NCBI RefSeq assembly: GCF_002262885.1
Contig: NZ_NKYF01000006.1
Coordinates: 62,001-126,000, forward strand
DNA length: 64,000 nucleotides
Reading direction: 5' to 3'
Origin: Pseudonocardia sp. MH-G8
GTDB taxonomy: Bacteria; Actinomycetota; Actinomycetes; Mycobacteriales; Pseudonocardiaceae
Below are positions 7,753-15,612 of the stretch, in pieces; position 1 is the first letter of the stretch; every line of letters starts with the position of its first letter. A program made the translations under genes and the position numbers. The notes under the pieces were generated by a model. The model saw only the letters and a list, made by a program, of their open reading frames with translations, ran no database searches and was not told the origin of the DNA.

Positions 7753-8375
7753 ATGTGGCCCTTCGACGACATCGACCGGCTGGAACGGTGTTCGGCGCTC
7801 GATCGGGCGGCGGCACCCGTGCGCCGCGTCCTGAACGGATCGCTGGGCGAGCGGCGGCAGCTGAAGGACGCCCTGCACGGCGTCTGGCTCGGGCACCCGT
7901 TGCACCCGGTGCCGGTGCAGGTGACGCTGGGGTCGCTGCTGTCGGCGTCCCTCGTCGACCTGGTCGGAGGACGGCGCAGCGTGTCGAGCGGGCTGATCGG
8001 TACCGGCCTGCTGCTCACCCCGCCGACCGTGGCGGCTGGCGCCCGCTCGGCCGGCTGGCCGACCTGCCCGACGGCGACCCCGTTCGGCGCGACGCGGGCG
8101 GGGTGCCGGTGTTCGTTCTGCGCCGGGGCGAGCGGGTCACCGTGCTCGCCGACAGCGGCCCGCACCTGTCCGCCCCGCTCTCGGAGGGCGAGCTGACCGG
8201 CGACGACGGGGACGCGCGCATCGTCTGCCCGTGGCACGGCAGCGAGTTCTCGCTCACCGACGGCTGCGTGGGGCACGGTCCCGCCACGGCCGCCGTGCCG
8301 CTGTTCGCCGCGCGGGTGGTCGACGGCGGGGTGCGGGCCCGGATCGTGCAGAGCGCCGGGGCGCCCACGCTCTGA
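7753..8375 (+). pseudogene. Decayed DUF2231-Rieske fusion gene (internal deletion and frame change)
   Basis: The first part, 7753 to about 8040, encodes the start of a DUF2231 membrane domain: PFDDIDRLERCSALDRAA, then LHGVWLGHPLHPVPVQV and GLIGTGLLLTPP. It breaks off after VAAG. From about 8035 another frame encodes GWRPLGRLADLPDGDPV and a Rieske-type domain, with SEGELTGDDGDARIVCPWHGSEF, to the stop at 8375. In intact homologues the two domains lie in one frame, separated by further transmembrane helices, so about 80 residues are missing and the frames do not match. The first cluster ligand (C-x-H) reads G-P-H here; only the second pair C-P-W-H survives. Confidence 0.8.
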
Positions 8376-8385
8376 ACCGGGGCGG

Positions 8386-8943
8386 TCAGCGCGTTGCGCG
8401 GAACCGGATGGCCCGGGGGACCGTGTCGACGGCGGCGTCGGCGAAGCCGGCCGAACGCAGGCGCCCGGACAGACTCCCCGGGTCGACGACCACCATCGTG
8501 TCGGCCACGTGCAGCAGGCGGAAGAACAAGCCCGCACGGCTGTCGGAGCCCGCGAAGACCCCGCCGGGGCGCAGGACGCGGGCCGCCTGCGCGAACAGGC
8601 GGTCCTGCTGCAGCGCCGACGGCACGTGGTGCAACATCGTGAAGCAGACGACCGCGTCGAACGACCCGTCGGGGAACGGGAGGTCGGCCCCGTCGCCGGT
8701 GCGCACGTCGGCCCGGTCCCCGAGACGCTCGCGCAGCGCCGCGGCCAGCACCGGGTCCACCTCCACCGCGGTCACGCGCCCACCCTGCTCGAGCAGCCAT
8801 CCGGTGGCGACGCCGTAGCCGGGGCCGATCTCGAGCACGTCGGCGTGCAGCGGTACCCCGCGGCACGCCCACGGCAGGATCTGGGAGCGCATGCGGGCAG
8901 CCCAGGAGTCGGACCGGCAGATGCGGCGGTGCAGCAGGTTCAT
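8386..8943 (-). CDS. Class I SAM-dependent methyltransferase
   Basis: A 185-residue methyltransferase. The SAM-binding motif I is VLEIGPGYGVATGWL near residues 37-51, followed by the acidic VTAVEVDP, motif II-like DGADLPFPDGSFDAVVC, and a HH-P-x-A stretch, then VLRPGGVFAGSDS. This is the Methyltransf_11 pattern, somewhat shorter than average. ATG at 8943 is preferred over the GTG two codons earlier because GGAG is then correctly spaced. The substrate is unknown. It is divergent from the AraC gene with a 61-base gap. Confidence 0.88.
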   Translation of the reverse strand: MNLLHRRICRSDSWAARMRSQILPWACRGVPLHADVLEIGPGYGVATGWLLEQGGRVTAVEVDPVLAAALRERLGDRADVRTGDGADLPFPDGSFDAVVCFTMLHHVPSALQQDRLFAQAARVLRPGGVFAGSDSRAGLFFRLLHVADTMVVVDPGSLSGRLRSAGFADAAVDTVPRAIRFRATR

Positions 8944-9004
8944 CGGCACTCCGCGACGCTAAGGGGGAACCGCGGCCGTCCGGAACCGAGTACGCTGCCG
9001 TCCC

Positions 9005-9796
9005 GTGTCGCGTTCCGGCCATCCGCCCGGGTTGGTCGATCCGCCGCTGGGGGCTGTGCTCGTCGCCCGGTTCACCCTCGCCCGGGGCCGCCGCTTCCCC
9101 GAGCACGTCCACCCCACCCATCAGCTCGCATGGCCCGAACGCGGGGTGCTGTCGATCTCCGTGGGCGATACCACGTGGGTGCTCCCGCCGACGCGCGCGC
9201 TGTGGATCCCGGCCGGCGTCCCGCACATCACGGGTGCCTCCGTCGCCGCTGCGATGCACGGCCTGTACCTGCGCCCCGACCGCGTTCCGGCGCCGTGGAG
9301 CGGCCCGACGGTGCTCGCCGTCGGACCGCTGCTCGCCGCCCTGATCCCGCACCTGGGCCGTACCGATCTGGGCGACGCCGAACGCACCCGCGCCGAAGCG
9401 GTGCTGCTCGACCAGCTCACCCCCGCCCCGGTGGCGTCCGTGGAGCTCACCCTGCCCACCGACGAACGCGCCGCCCGCGTGGCCGACGCCCTGCTCGCCG
9501 ACCCCGCCGACACCCGCGGCGCCGCCGCGCTGGCACGGCTCGCCGGCACCAGCCCGCGGACGTTGCACCGGCTCTTCCAGGACTCCACGGGCTGCGGGCC
9601 GGCCGAATGGCGCATGCGGGCCCGGATCCGCGCCTCGCTGGCACTGCTCGCCGCCGGCACCCCGGTGGCAGTGGTGGCCGGACGCGTCGGCTACCGCACC
9701 CCCAGCGCGTTCGTCGCCGCGTTCCGCAAGGTGCTGGGCACGACCCCGGCCCAGGTCTTCGGCGCCCACGGGCCGCGGGCGGGCGACACGGTCTGA
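9005..9796 (+). CDS. AraC-family regulator with N-terminal cupin
   Basis: A 263-residue regulator. The N-terminal half is a cupin-like sensor: FPEHVHPTHQLAWPERG with metal-type histidines, then ALWIPAGVPH. The C-terminal HTH_18 region spans about residues 160-255: LARLAGTSPRTLHRLFQDSTGCGP, a linker helix RASLALLAAG, and VAGRVGYRTPSAFVAAFRKVLGTTPAQ, the second HTH with the usual F-x-x-x-F-x-x-x-x-G-x-TP signature. It starts at GTG 9005. Such regulators usually repress or activate an adjacent gene; the divergent methyltransferase is the obvious candidate. Confidence 0.9.
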   Translation: MSRSGHPPGLVDPPLGAVLVARFTLARGRRFPEHVHPTHQLAWPERGVLSISVGDTTWVLPPTRALWIPAGVPHITGASVAAAMHGLYLRPDRVPAPWSGPTVLAVGPLLAALIPHLGRTDLGDAERTRAEAVLLDQLTPAPVASVELTLPTDERAARVADALLADPADTRGAAALARLAGTSPRTLHRLFQDSTGCGPAEWRMRARIRASLALLAAGTPVAVVAGRVGYRTPSAFVAAFRKVLGTTPAQVFGAHGPRAGDTV

Positions 9797-9803
9797 TGCA
9801 GCG

Positions 9804-10106
9804 CTAACGCTCGATCGGCACCCGGATCGAACGGCCGTCGGGCGCGAGCCGGCCGCTGCAGCGCGCATCCTCGATCATGGACGTCCAGCGCTGCGGCCAG
9901 TCCGGGGCGGTCGGGCTCATGACCGCCAGCGAGCGGAGCACGGCCACGTCCAGGAGGACGGCGTCCGCGTCCGCCGGCTCGCCGGTACCGGTCGTCTCCA
10001 GGGCGGTACGGACGCCGGCGGCGTCGAGGTCGGTGCGCAGGCGCACCCCGGCGAGGTCGTCGGGGTCCTGCACGACGGCGCCCTGCGCCGTCAGTCGCAC
10101 GATCAC
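9804..10106 (-). CDS. Hypothetical protein
   Basis: A 100-residue acidic protein with a GTG start. Segments are RLTAQGAVVQDPDDLAGVRL, a helical LLDVAVLRSLAV stretch and WPQRWTSMIEDARCSGRLAPDG. The composition and codon use are those of a real gene. No known domain is recognised. It converges with the AraC gene, eight bases apart. Confidence 0.5.
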   Translation of the reverse strand: MIVRLTAQGAVVQDPDDLAGVRLRTDLDAAGVRTALETTGTGEPADADAVLLDVAVLRSLAVMSPTAPDWPQRWTSMIEDARCSGRLAPDGRSIRVPIER

Positions 10107-10207
10107 CCGATCGATCCTGCCTGATCGGGGCGGCGACGACGCGCGCGGGCGGTGGGCCGCGCACCGCCACCGGCATGATCGCCGCCCGGTCGGGGCACTC
10201 CTGCCCC

Positions 10208-10486
10208 ATGACGGACCGATCGCACGGCATCGCCCCGGACGAGCTCGCCGACGACGACCTGCGCCGCGAGGTGGCCCACCTGCACGAGACCCGCCACGAC
10301 ACGCTCCTCGGGGGCAGCGAGTCGGCGCTGACTGCGCACACGGAGCGGATGCTGGCGCTCGAGCGGGAGTTCCTGCGCCGCTTCCCGGAGGACAGCGCGC
10401 CGGACCCGCAGCGCACCCGGGCCGGCAGCCGCGAGGAGGCCGGCCAGCCGGTACCCGGCCGCGACCTGGGCGGCTCGCCCTACTGA
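10208..10486 (+). CDS. DUF6158-like small helical protein
   Basis: A 92-residue charged protein: GIAPDELADDDLRREVAHLHETRHDTLLGGSESAL, then HTERMLALEREFLRRFP and a PDPQRTRAGSREE tail. This Asp-Asp-Leu/HLHxTRH/LEREFLRRFP pattern occurs in many actinobacterial small proteins labelled DUF6158, often encoded near stress genes. It starts at ATG 10208, since the upstream in-frame ATG at 10175 lies before the conserved region. The fold is probably a helical hairpin; the role is unknown. Confidence 0.7.
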   Translation: MTDRSHGIAPDELADDDLRREVAHLHETRHDTLLGGSESALTAHTERMLALEREFLRRFPEDSAPDPQRTRAGSREEAGQPVPGRDLGGSPY

Positions 10487-10506
10487 GCCCGGCCTCGGTT
10501 CGCCGG

Positions 10507-11355
10507 CTACGACGCCAGGGCCTCCGCCGCGGCGGGGCTCCAGCGCCGCCCGTGCCAGGTGCGGAACGGGCCCGGGCGGTTCGTGATGACGCCGTCGACC
10601 CCCGCGCCGCCCGCGGCTCCCCACTCGTCGGGCTCGTCGAGCGTCCACGGGAACACGCTGTAGCCGGCCCCGCGCAGCCGGGCCGCGAGGCCGGGCACCT
10701 GGTTGGGCAGATTCCCGATCGGGTTGCAGCCGGCCACCCCGAGGGCGCGCAGCCGCTCCAGCAACAGGTCGGGGTCTTCGCGGCGGAGCACGAGCAGAGC
10801 CCGGGGCAGGTCGGGGGCGGCGTCGCGGGCCGCGGCCACCGTCTCCGGCTCGAACCCCTGCAGGATCGTGCGCCCGGCCAGGCCGTGGCGCCGGATCGCG
10901 CCGACCGGCCCGGCGAGCTGCGCGGCCGTCCAGCTGCCCTTCAGCTCGATGAGCCAGCCGACGTCCGGGTGCGCCGTGCCCCACTCGGCGACGGCGCCGA
11001 ACATCGGCACCCGAGCGGCGGCGAACTCGGGTCCGAACCAGCTGCCGGCGTCGGCCGCACCGAGCTCGGCCGACGTGAGCGCCGACACCGGTGCGTCGAT
11101 CCCGGTGGTGCGCAACGCGGAGGCGTCGTGGATGACCGCGGCCTCGCCGTCGGCGGTGCACCGCAGATCGATCTCGATGAGGTCGCTGCCCGCGGCGACC
11201 GCCGCCGCGAACGCCTCGAGCGTGTTCTCCGGGGCGGTCGTCGAGTCGCCGCGGTGCGCGATGGTGCGGATCCGGCCGGGCTGCGGGCGGAGAGCTTCGG
11301 GGAGCAGGTCGCTCGGCTGCGTACTCCCACTGCGCGGGCTAGAGATAGCGGGCAA
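10507..11355 (-). CDS. ugpQ: Glycerophosphodiester phosphodiesterase
   Basis: A 282-residue GDPD that hydrolyses glycerophosphodiesters to glycerol-3-phosphate and an alcohol. The catalytic signature is HRGDSTTAPENT at about residues 34-45, with EIDLRCTADG and VIHDASALRTTG providing the metal-binding acidic residues and general-acid histidine; LIELKG and a C-terminal PWTLDEPDEW follow. Its start overlaps the stop of the binding-protein gene by 17 bases, placing it last in the uptake operon, as ugpQ is in Ugp systems. No signal peptide is present, so it acts in the cytoplasm on imported substrates. Confidence 0.9.
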   Translation of the reverse strand: MPAISSPRSGSTQPSDLLPEALRPQPGRIRTIAHRGDSTTAPENTLEAFAAAVAAGSDLIEIDLRCTADGEAAVIHDASALRTTGIDAPVSALTSAELGAADAGSWFGPEFAAARVPMFGAVAEWGTAHPDVGWLIELKGSWTAAQLAGPVGAIRRHGLAGRTILQGFEPETVAAARDAAPDLPRALLVLRREDPDLLLERLRALGVAGCNPIGNLPNQVPGLAARLRGAGYSVFPWTLDEPDEWGAAGGAGVDGVITNRPGPFRTWHGRRWSPAAAEALAS

Positions 11356-12688
11356 CGTTCTGCTCGTACGAGGTGGTGATCTCCGCCGCGGCCGCGGAGA
11401 GGGCGGTGGCCGGGTTCTCGTTCTGGAGCATGATCCTTTCCAGGGCCGTCGTGAGGTACTGGTCGCCCGAGGGGACGAAGGCGCGCGCCCAATCCTGCAC
11501 GCGCGTGGTCGCGAGCTGATCGACGGCCGTCCGGAACTGCGGTTGCGCGGCGTAGACCGCGGTCATCTCCGGGCTGTCGGCCGCCGAGGTGCGGACCGGC
11601 ATGTAGCCGGTGCCCGCCGAGAAGTTCGCCGTCTGCTCGGGCTCGGTGAGGAACTTGAGGAACATCCCCGCGGCGAGCTGCTGCTCGGGCGTGCGGTCCG
11701 ACGCGATCGCGATCCCGGTGCCCCCGGTCGGGCAGCCGGCGCCCGCCGGGCCCTCCGGCAGGAATCCGGTGCCGACCTCGAACTGCGACTGCTCGAGGAT
11801 CGCGGTCAGGGAGCCGGTGGAGGCCATCGTGCACGCGGTCACGCCCGCCGAGAAGTCGGCGACGTAGCCGTCCGTGCCGCCGGTGGACACGGCCGCGAGC
11901 TTCTGGTCGTTGACCATGGCGCGCAGGTACTCCGCCGCGTCCAAGGTCTCCGGCCGGTCGAGCGTGACCGTCCACTCGTCGGAGTAGGCGCCGCCACGGC
12001 CCCACATGATGTTGCAGAACCACCAGGCGTTCCACGAGGTGCCGCCGCCCAGACCCAGGGGCGGGCGGCCGACCACCCCCGCGAGGGCGGGCGCCCACTG
12101 CTCGAACTCGTCCCAGTTCTGCGGGGCGCGGTCGGGCAGTCCGGCGCGCTGCCAGACGTCGCGGTTGTAGTAGAAGAGCGGCGTGGAGCGCGCGTATGGC
12201 AGCGCCCAGTGCTGCCCGTTGAACGCGTAGTCGTCGTAGAGCGTGCGGTTGTAGTCGGCGGTGTCGATCTGCAGGTGCTGCGCCAGCCCCTCGAGCGGGA
12301 GGATCTGGCCGTTGATCATGTAGCGGAACCACCAGACGTCGCTGGCGCCCACCAGGTCCGGGACGTTGTCCGTGCCGCCGGCCGCCTGGAAGCGCTGGGC
12401 GACCTCGTCGTAGTTCGCGCCTGCGGTGACGAGGCTGACGGTGATGTCCGGGTTCTGCTCCTGGAAGCGGCGGATGTACTCCTGCTCCAGCGGCATGGAC
12501 GTGCCCGGGTGGTTGCTCCACCAGGTGATCTGCGAGGCCGGCTGCACACCGGACCAGTCGACGTCGCTCTGCGCGGCGCCGCCGTCGCCGCTCAGGCTCG
12601 GCCCCCCGCAGGCGGCCAGCGCGGCCGAGCCACCCAGCAGGGCCCCCAGCCGCAACAGTCCGCGCCGGGAGAGATCGGGAGTACTCAT
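11339..12688 (-). CDS. ugpB: Extracellular solute-binding lipoprotein, UgpB-like
   Basis: A 449-residue family-1 binding protein. The start has a twin-arginine signal and lipobox: RRGLLRLGALLGGSAALAAC, so it is probably exported by Tat and lipid-anchored. The body, TWWSNHPGTSMPLEQEYIRRFQEQNPDI, then FYYNRDVWQRAGL and WDEFEQW, is typical of glycerol-3-phosphate/sugar binding proteins. A glycerophosphodiesterase gene overlaps its end and two permease genes precede it, which favours glycerol-3-phosphate or glycerophosphodiesters, but an oligosaccharide cannot be ruled out. Confidence 0.88.
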   Translation of the reverse strand: MSTPDLSRRGLLRLGALLGGSAALAACGGPSLSGDGGAAQSDVDWSGVQPASQITWWSNHPGTSMPLEQEYIRRFQEQNPDITVSLVTAGANYDEVAQRFQAAGGTDNVPDLVGASDVWWFRYMINGQILPLEGLAQHLQIDTADYNRTLYDDYAFNGQHWALPYARSTPLFYYNRDVWQRAGLPDRAPQNWDEFEQWAPALAGVVGRPPLGLGGGTSWNAWWFCNIMWGRGGAYSDEWTVTLDRPETLDAAEYLRAMVNDQKLAAVSTGGTDGYVADFSAGVTACTMASTGSLTAILEQSQFEVGTGFLPEGPAGAGCPTGGTGIAIASDRTPEQQLAAGMFLKFLTEPEQTANFSAGTGYMPVRTSAADSPEMTAVYAAQPQFRTAVDQLATTRVQDWARAFVPSGDQYLTTALERIMLQNENPATALSAAAAEITTSYEQNVARYL

Positions 12689-12706
12689 CGAAGGCCTTTC
12701 GAGGAT

Positions 12707-13561
12707 TCAGCCGGTGACGGCGCCGGCGACCAGCCCGGCGACGATCCGGCGCTGGAGGAGGAAGAAGACGGCGAGGACGGGCACGGTGACGAGCACGGTG
12801 CCGGCCATGAGCACGCCCCAGTCGGTGAGGCCGTCGCTGTTCATCAGCAGCGTGAGCCCGACGGGGAGCGTCATCATCTCCGGCCGGTCGATCACCAGCA
12901 GCGGCCAGAGGTAGTCGTTCCACTCGGTGACGATCGAGACGAGCCCGACGGCGGCGATGGTGGGCCCGGACAGCGGCACCACGAACCGCCACAGCCGGCG
13001 CCAGTGCCCGGCCCCGTCCAACTCGGCGGCCTCGAGGATCGAGCGCGGCAGGGTGAGGAAGTGCTGTCGGAACAGGAAGGTGCCGAACGCACTGGCCAGC
13101 CCGGGGAGGATGAGGCCCTGGTAGGTGTTGAGCCAGCCGAGGTCGGCGATCATCACGTAGTTCGGGATGAGCACGATCTGCTGCGGCACCAGCAGCGCGC
13201 ACACGACGAGCCAGAAGAAGAACCGCCGGAACGGGATGTCGAGGAACACGAGCGCGTAGGCCGTCATCATCCCGAGCAGCAGTTTCAGCCCCGCGCCCAG
13301 CACCGTGGTGATCGCGCTGTTGACGAAGAACCGGCCGAACGGCACGGTCTGCGTGGCCGTGCCGTAGTTCGTGGGCGCGAACGAGTCGGGCAGCCACTGG
13401 ATCGGCAGGCGGTAGATCTCGTCGAGTCCCTTGAAGCTGGCCAGCACCATCCAGACCAGCGGAAGCACCATCACCGCCACCGCGAGCGCCAGCGAGAGGT
13501 AGGCGCCGACGGCGGGCCGGGGTGCGCGGGGTGGAGCAGGCGCGGGCGCGGGCGCGATCAC
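12707..13561 (-). CDS. ugpE: ABC transporter permease, UgpE-like
   Basis: A 284-residue MalG/UgpE-type inner-membrane subunit with six predicted transmembrane helices and the ATPase-docking EAA loop EAAELDGAGHWRRLWRFVVP near residues 190-210. The segment LPDSFAPTNYGTA and a C-terminal QRRIVAGLVAGAVTG are typical. GTG at 13561 overlaps the stop of the upstream permease (GTGA), so the two subunits are coupled. It pairs with the UgpA-like permease. Confidence 0.9.
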   Translation of the reverse strand: MIAPAPAPAPPRAPRPAVGAYLSLALAVAVMVLPLVWMVLASFKGLDEIYRLPIQWLPDSFAPTNYGTATQTVPFGRFFVNSAITTVLGAGLKLLLGMMTAYALVFLDIPFRRFFFWLVVCALLVPQQIVLIPNYVMIADLGWLNTYQGLILPGLASAFGTFLFRQHFLTLPRSILEAAELDGAGHWRRLWRFVVPLSGPTIAAVGLVSIVTEWNDYLWPLLVIDRPEMMTLPVGLTLLMNSDGLTDWGVLMAGTVLVTVPVLAVFFLLQRRIVAGLVAGAVTG

Positions 13562-14526
13562 GAGTAGTGCACCTTCTTCTCCACGAACCGCAACTGGACC
13601 ACGGTGATGACGAAGAGCACCACGAAAAGGATCGTCGCGATCGCCGACGAGTATCCGGCACGACCGTTCGCGAATCCCTCGAGGTAGATCTGGTACATCA
13701 TCGTGGTCGTTCCCTCGAGGGGCCCGCCGTTCGTCATCGCCCGGATGATGTCGAACGACTGCAAGGACGTCAGCAGTGTGGTGATGCTGAGAAAGAACGT
13801 GGTGGGGCCGAGCAGCGGGAGCACCACGGAGAAGAAGGTCCGGGTGCCGGAAGCGCCGTCGAGGGTGGCCGCTTCGAGTAGATCCCGGGGCACCGCCTGC
13901 AATCCGGCGAGGTAGATGATCGCGACATATCCCACGTTCTTCCAGAGGTACACGATGATGACCATCGCGAGCGCCCATTCCGGGTCCGTGTACCAGTCCG
14001 GCGACGCGATCCCGACCACCCTCAGCAGAGCCGACAGCACACCGAAGTTCGGGTCGAACACGAACAACCACAGCAGCCCGATGGCGACGCCGGACAGGAC
14101 GTACGGGGCCACGACGACCGTGCGGGCCGCGCCGCCCAGGCGCAGCTTGCGGTTGAGCAGCAGGGCCAGCAGCAGCCCGATCACCATGCCGCCACCCACG
14201 GTGGCCAGCGTGAAGATCGCGGTGATCACGAGCGTGCGAGGGGTGCCCGGATCGGAGAACCAGGCGGCGTAGTTGTCGAGGCCGATCGGGATCGCCGTGG
14301 CCGAGCCGAGGTTCCACTGCAGCGTGGAGTAGAAGAAGGACTGCATCAACGGGCGGTAGGTGAACACCACCAGCAATGCGATGTTGGGCCCGGCGAGAAC
14401 GGCGAAGAGCAGCCAGTTCCGCAGGCGGCTGCGAGTGCGGTGGCGACGTCCGGGGCGGGACTGCGGCGGCCTGCGCGAGCCGGCGGCCCGGATCCGCGCA
14501 GCCGGCGACGTGGTGGCAGTGGCCAT
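13558..14526 (-). CDS. ugpA: ABC transporter permease, UgpA-like
   Basis: A 322-residue MalF/UgpA-type permease, first gene of the operon. A basic, disordered N-terminal tail of about 35 residues precedes six transmembrane helices. The EAA loop EAATLDGASGTRTFFSVVLPLLGP is near residues 215-240, followed by a typical MTNGGP motif. No ATP-binding subunit gene is present before or after it, so the transporter probably uses a shared MsiK/UgpC-type ATPase encoded elsewhere, as known for many actinomycete sugar ABC systems. Confidence 0.9.
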   Translation of the reverse strand: MATATTSPAARIRAAGSRRPPQSRPGRRHRTRSRLRNWLLFAVLAGPNIALLVVFTYRPLMQSFFYSTLQWNLGSATAIPIGLDNYAAWFSDPGTPRTLVITAIFTLATVGGGMVIGLLLALLLNRKLRLGGAARTVVVAPYVLSGVAIGLLWLFVFDPNFGVLSALLRVVGIASPDWYTDPEWALAMVIIVYLWKNVGYVAIIYLAGLQAVPRDLLEAATLDGASGTRTFFSVVLPLLGPTTFFLSITTLLTSLQSFDIIRAMTNGGPLEGTTTMMYQIYLEGFANGRAGYSSAIATILFVVLFVITVVQLRFVEKKVHYS

Positions 14527-14604
14527 GTGACGGGGAGGTCCTTCGTTGTCGGTGCAGCGCTCACCCTAAGCCGACGACACCACCCGATCGAGAGCCGCAC
14601 AACA

Positions 14605-14631
14605 GATGTCCGATGTCTCCGAAATGATGTC
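14605..14631. promoter_or_regulatory. Phased GATGTC repeats upstream of the uptake operon
   Basis: GATGTC occurs at 14605, 14612 and 14626, offsets of 7 and 14 bases, about 80 bases upstream of the ugpA start. The regular spacing in a short A/T-richer island suggests a regulator binding site or direct-repeat operator. The cognate protein is unknown. Confidence 0.35.
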
Positions 14632-14694
14632 AGGTGACGTTCACCGCCCGTTTCCCTGATTCCTGGGCAGTTCATCCGGATGCCATTCGGAAGG

Positions 14695-14721
14695 ACCCTG
14701 GAGACCTGGGTCACCCAGGGT
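14695..14721 (-). terminator. Stem-loop directly after the IclR gene
   Basis: Immediately past the iclR stop, CCTGGGT-C-ACCCAGG (14705-14719) forms a perfect 15-base odd palindrome. A nested alternative pairs ACCCTGG (14695-14701) with CCAGGGT (14715-14721). Position at the end of the gene and before the ugp promoter region favours a terminator; an operator is the alternative. Confidence 0.45.
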
Positions 14722-15507
14722 CTACAGCGCTGCGCTCACCCGCGCCGCCGCGGCCACCGCCGCGGCCCCCAGGTCCACGGCCCGCTCGGCGTCGAACCGT
14801 TGCTGCGGCGCGGATACGGCCAGCGCGCCGACCGGTCGGCCCGCCGCGTCGACGACTGCCGCCGCGACGGCACCGACACCGGAACGCCAGCTCTGGTCGG
14901 CGATCGCGTAGCCCCGCTCGCGCACCGCGCGCAGCTCGTCGGCCAGGGCGTCGTGATCGGTGATCGTCTGGTCCGAGAAGCGCTCCAGGCCGTCGCCGAC
15001 CAGAGCACGCGCTTCGGCCTCGGGCAGTCGGGACAGCACCGCCCGCCCGCTGCAACTGGCGTGCAGCGGCACCCGCGTCCCCAGCCGCACCCACGTGCGC
15101 ACCGGCTCGGGGCTGTCCAGCCGGTCGATCACGACGAGCGCCGGGTCGGCATCAGAGGCCGGGGAGTGCCCCGCGCCGAACCCGATGAGGTGGATCGTCT
15201 CCCGGGTCCGGTCGCGCAGGTCCTGCATGACGGCGTGCGCGGCCTCGCGCAGCCCGTGCTCGGCCGAGCCGCGCAACCCGACGGCGAGGGCGCGCCCGGT
15301 GAGCGTCCAGCGCTGCGGACCCCCGGGCGGGGAGCTGATCCAGCCGGCCTCGCGCAGGCTCACCAGGCACCGCTGCACCGAGCTCTTCGGCACGCCGGTG
15401 GCCCGCGCGATCGCCGAGACCCCCACGGGCTGCAGTTCCGACACCGCCTCGAGCACGCACAGGGCGGTCCGGACGACACGCATGCCCGGTTCGGCGGCAG
15501 GACTCAT
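14722..15507 (-). CDS. IclR-family transcriptional regulator
   Basis: A 261-residue IclR regulator, divergent from the catabolic operon that starts at 15613. The N-terminal winged HTH includes LCVLEAVSELQPVGVSAIARATGVPKSSVQRCLVSL near residues 16-52, and the C-terminal effector domain has VPLHASCSGRAVLSRLPE, the usual H-A-S-x-x-G-x-A-x-L signature, and GYAIADQSWRSGVGAVAAAV. IclR proteins typically bind a pathway acid as ligand. Context says it controls the lyase/CoA-transferase/TRAP operon. The start is ATG 15507 after GAGGAG. Confidence 0.92.
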   Translation of the reverse strand: MSPAAEPGMRVVRTALCVLEAVSELQPVGVSAIARATGVPKSSVQRCLVSLREAGWISSPPGGPQRWTLTGRALAVGLRGSAEHGLREAAHAVMQDLRDRTRETIHLIGFGAGHSPASDADPALVVIDRLDSPEPVRTWVRLGTRVPLHASCSGRAVLSRLPEAEARALVGDGLERFSDQTITDHDALADELRAVRERGYAIADQSWRSGVGAVAAAVVDAAGRPVGALAVSAPQQRFDAERAVDLGAAAVAAAARVSAAL

Positions 15508-15520
15508 CAGAGGTCTCCTC

Positions 15521-15549
15521 TTGACAGTCGCGGACGGTTCCCCGATGGT
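15521..15549 (+). promoter_or_regulatory. Candidate promoter for the C5-dicarboxylate operon
   Basis: TTGACA at 15521-15526, a 17-base spacer and GATGGT at 15544-15549 form a housekeeping-type promoter facing the lyase gene, with a perfect -35 and a weak -10. It lies between the divergent IclR and lyase genes, within reach of IclR control. Confidence 0.4.
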
Positions 15550-15612
15550 GGCACGGTCCCGGACCGCAGCGCGGAACATGTGCCGGGAGACAGCACGAAT
15601 GGAGGAGCGGGG

